From positions 1 to 7,472 of the forward strand of contig JAOULB010000096.1 of the NCBI GenBank assembly GCA_029882235.1: a stretch of 7,472 nt of DNA, written 5' to 3'. The position numbers and the translations under genes were made by a program. The stretch is from Gammaproteobacteria bacterium (GTDB lineage Bacteria > Pseudomonadota > Gammaproteobacteria > UBA6429 > Thiohalophilaceae). Positions 5,750-7,472 of this stretch are shown here, one piece after another; positions within the stretch are counted from its first letter, which is position 1, and every line of letters starts with the position of its first letter. Below the pieces are notes generated by a model. That model was not told where the DNA came from. It was given only the letters and a program-made list of their open reading frames with translations, and ran no database searches.

Positions 5750-7472
5750 TTAGTTCTCCTTGCCGAGGTCGTGTGGGAAGTCATCGACCTGAATGACCTC
5801 ACTGCGTGCGGCTTCAGCCTCACGAAGTAATTTTGCTTCATCTTTTGTTATTGCTTTGTCAGCAACAGCTTTATCAATTAACCCATCCATACCCGTAATG
5901 CCTGGATCAAAACCGCGGGTTGCTTTACGTAGACGTTTTTCTATTTCTTCGGTCTGCACGACCTTGATCAGCGCATCATCCAGTAAGGCAACCTGATCTT
6001 GCGTACCTTTCGGCGTGTACATGCCGACAGTTAATCGATCACGCGCTTCTGAGGGGCTCAAAATAATGCTCGCAACCTCATGCCCAAGTTTGTCGCTGGG
6101 CTGCATGAAGCATCGACCCCACGGGAATACAAGCCAGCGCAGGATATACATCACAGGCCGATAGGGCATGTTTTTCATGAAACCATCAAGTGCAGTTTGA
6201 ATGTTATACAGACATTGATCGCAGCTCCAACGAAGTAGGGGGATATCTTCCTTCGGGCAACCCTGATCTTCAAAACGTTTTAACACAGCAGAGGCAAGAT
6301 AGAGTTCGCTTAATACGTCACCAAGACGGCCCGATAATTTTTCTCGACGCTTTAATGAGCCACCAAGCATCATCAACGCAACATCGGATACAAAGGCAAA
6401 AGCAGAACTCATGCGGGTGAGTTTTTGATAATAGCGGCGGGTTACGTTGTTACCGGGTGCAAGAATGAATCGTCCACCCGTTAAGCCATGAAATAGTGAG
6501 CGGCCAAAATTTCGAATAACAAAAAACACATGGGCCGTTAATGCGCGATCGAATTTATATAACCCGATCTTGTGATCAACTTCAGCCATGGCCTCCATTT
6601 CCTGGAAAATATATGGATGGCTTCGAATTGCACCCTGACCAAAAATGATCATGCTGCGCGTTAAGATGTTCGCACCTTCTACGGTAATACTAATCGGCAC
6701 AGCCTGATAGGCGCGGCCAATTAAATTTTTAGGTCCAAGGCAGATCCCTGCACCGCCTTGAATATCCATAGCATCATTAATTATTCGACGCATACCTTCG
6801 GTGAGATGATATTTAACAATCGCAGAGATCACGGAAGGTTTTTCACCAATATCCAACCCGCTTAAAGTTAATGTGCGAGCTGCATCCATCATATAAGTTG
6901 TACCGGCAATGCGCGCCAGGGCCTCTTCAACACCTTCAAATTTACCGATAGGCATTTTGAACTGACGTCGCACACGGGAATAGGCGCCAATAACACGACA
7001 GGAAAGTTTACCCGCGCCTACACTTAAGGCGGGCAATGAGATCGCGCGCCCATCAGACAGACATTCCATTAACATGCGCCAGCCCTGACCTACACGTTCC
7101 TGACCACCAATAATCCAGTCGATTGGGATAAACACATCTTCACCCCAGTTTGGGCCATTCATAAAGGCCATATTCAATGGATTATGACGACGACCAATAT
7201 TCACACCAGGATGGTCTGTGGGAATTAGCGCAAGGGTAATACCGCGATTTTCTTCATCACCAATTAAGTGCTCAGGGTCATAGAGTTTAAAAGCCAGACC
7301 TAAAAGCGTCGCAACTGGCCCAAGCGTGATGTAGCGCTTTCGCCATGTGAGTTTTATGCCTAACACATCCTTTTTACCGTCGTAGTCCTGTTTACAGACA
7401 ATGCCGTAATCGGGAATTGCACCGGCATCACTACCCGCATCGGGTGCAGTTAATGCGAAGCAGGGGATCTCC
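5750..7472 (-). CDS. fadE: FadE-type acyl-CoA dehydrogenase, 5' end outside window
   Basis: FAD-dependent enzyme that oxidises acyl-CoA to trans-2-enoyl-CoA, the first step of each beta-oxidation cycle. The frame stays open to the window edge (first full codon at 7471-7469), giving about 573 visible residues. E. coli FadE is about 814, so roughly 240 N-terminal residues lie outside. The GTG at 7366-7364 is internal, not the start: just upstream in frame is the family signature CFALTAPDAGSDAG, almost as in E. coli FadE. Further on are LTWRKRYITLGP, IGGQERVGQGWRMLMECLS and ITVEGANILTRSM. The Glu at 6679-6677 in the last motif is the likely catalytic base, by analogy with other acyl-CoA dehydrogenases. 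From about 6640 leftward lies the FadE-specific C-terminal domain (DUF1974), including YYQKLTRMSSAFAFVSDVAL, LGGSLKRREKLSGRLGD and PSDKLGHEVA. The TAA stop at 5752-5750 is 2 bases from the thiolase start. I call it FadE rather than a generic short acyl-CoA dehydrogenase because of this C-terminal domain. Confidence 0.95.
   Translation of the reverse strand, partial: EIPCFALTAPDAGSDAGAIPDYGIVCKQDYDGKKDVLGIKLTWRKRYITLGPVATLLGLAFKLYDPEHLIGDEENRGITLALIPTDHPGVNIGRRHNPLNMAFMNGPNWGEDVFIPIDWIIGGQERVGQGWRMLMECLSDGRAISLPALSVGAGKLSCRVIGAYSRVRRQFKMPIGKFEGVEEALARIAGTTYMMDAARTLTLSGLDIGEKPSVISAIVKYHLTEGMRRIINDAMDIQGGAGICLGPKNLIGRAYQAVPISITVEGANILTRSMIIFGQGAIRSHPYIFQEMEAMAEVDHKIGLYKFDRALTAHVFFVIRNFGRSLFHGLTGGRFILAPGNNVTRRYYQKLTRMSSAFAFVSDVALMMLGGSLKRREKLSGRLGDVLSELYLASAVLKRFEDQGCPKEDIPLLRWSCDQCLYNIQTALDGFMKNMPYRPVMYILRWLVFPWGRCFMQPSDKLGHEVASIILSPSEARDRLTVGMYTPKGTQDQVALLDDALIKVVQTEEIEKRLRKATRGFDPGITGMDGLIDKAVADKAITKDEAKLLREAEAARSEVIQVDDFPHDLGKEN
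5755..5761 (-). promoter_or_regulatory. Ribosome binding site deciding the thiolase GTG start
   Basis: Reading on the minus strand, AAGGAG (5761-5756) lies 8 bases before GTG at 5747. The site lies inside the last codons of fadE, just before its stop. Spacing to the next in-frame GTG at 5741 would be 14 bases, so the first GTG is favoured. Confidence 0.75.

Noticed and set aside
5191..5796. A 201-codon open frame on the plus strand
   Set aside because: It lies antisense to the 5' part of the thiolase, which has full family motifs. Its translation is low in recognisable features and it is best explained as a shadow of the coding strand.
1..7472. A novel defence, mobile or other undescribed system
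   Set aside because: Every substantial open frame with support belongs to a well-known beta-oxidation or thioesterase family. No transposase, integrase, repeat array or unknown-domain gene is present.

Overview
The window is a tightly packed, single-strand (minus) gene cluster encoding a near-complete aerobic fatty-acid beta-oxidation pathway. Its protein families point to a gammaproteobacterium. The acyl-CoA dehydrogenase is of the long FadE type with the extra C-terminal domain (DUF1974), closely resembling E. coli FadE. The last gene closely resembles the YciA thioesterases of enteric bacteria and Haemophilus. Base composition looks moderate, roughly 45% GC by eye. I cannot name a genus or species.

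In transcription order (right to left): a fadE-type acyl-CoA dehydrogenase whose 5' end lies beyond position 7472; a FadI-like thiolase (5747-4362); a FadJ/FadB-like fused enoyl-CoA hydratase / 3-hydroxyacyl-CoA dehydrogenase (4352-2325); a long-chain acyl-CoA synthetase of the FadD15/COG1022 type (2306-510); and a YciA-type hotdog acyl-CoA thioesterase (509-117). Gaps between genes are 2, 9, 18 and 0 bases, so the five genes are almost certainly one transcript. Its promoter is outside the window to the right. Positions 1-116 are AT-rich non-coding DNA with a small hairpin that may end the transcript.

The products form a logical chain. The synthetase activates free fatty acid to acyl-CoA, FadE makes the trans-2-enoyl-CoA, the fused enzyme hydrates and oxidises it to 3-ketoacyl-CoA, and the thiolase releases acetyl-CoA. 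The thioesterase can hydrolyse acyl-CoAs, perhaps to recover CoA. All catalytic residues I looked for are present, and no gene appears broken.

I found no RNA genes, mobile elements, CRISPR arrays or clear horizontal-transfer marks, and no evidence of a previously undescribed system. The points worth a second look are modest: the operon arrangement, a Lys/Ser/Thr-rich N-terminal tail on the thiolase, the stop-start junction without a clear ribosome binding site before the thioesterase, and the 3' hairpin.
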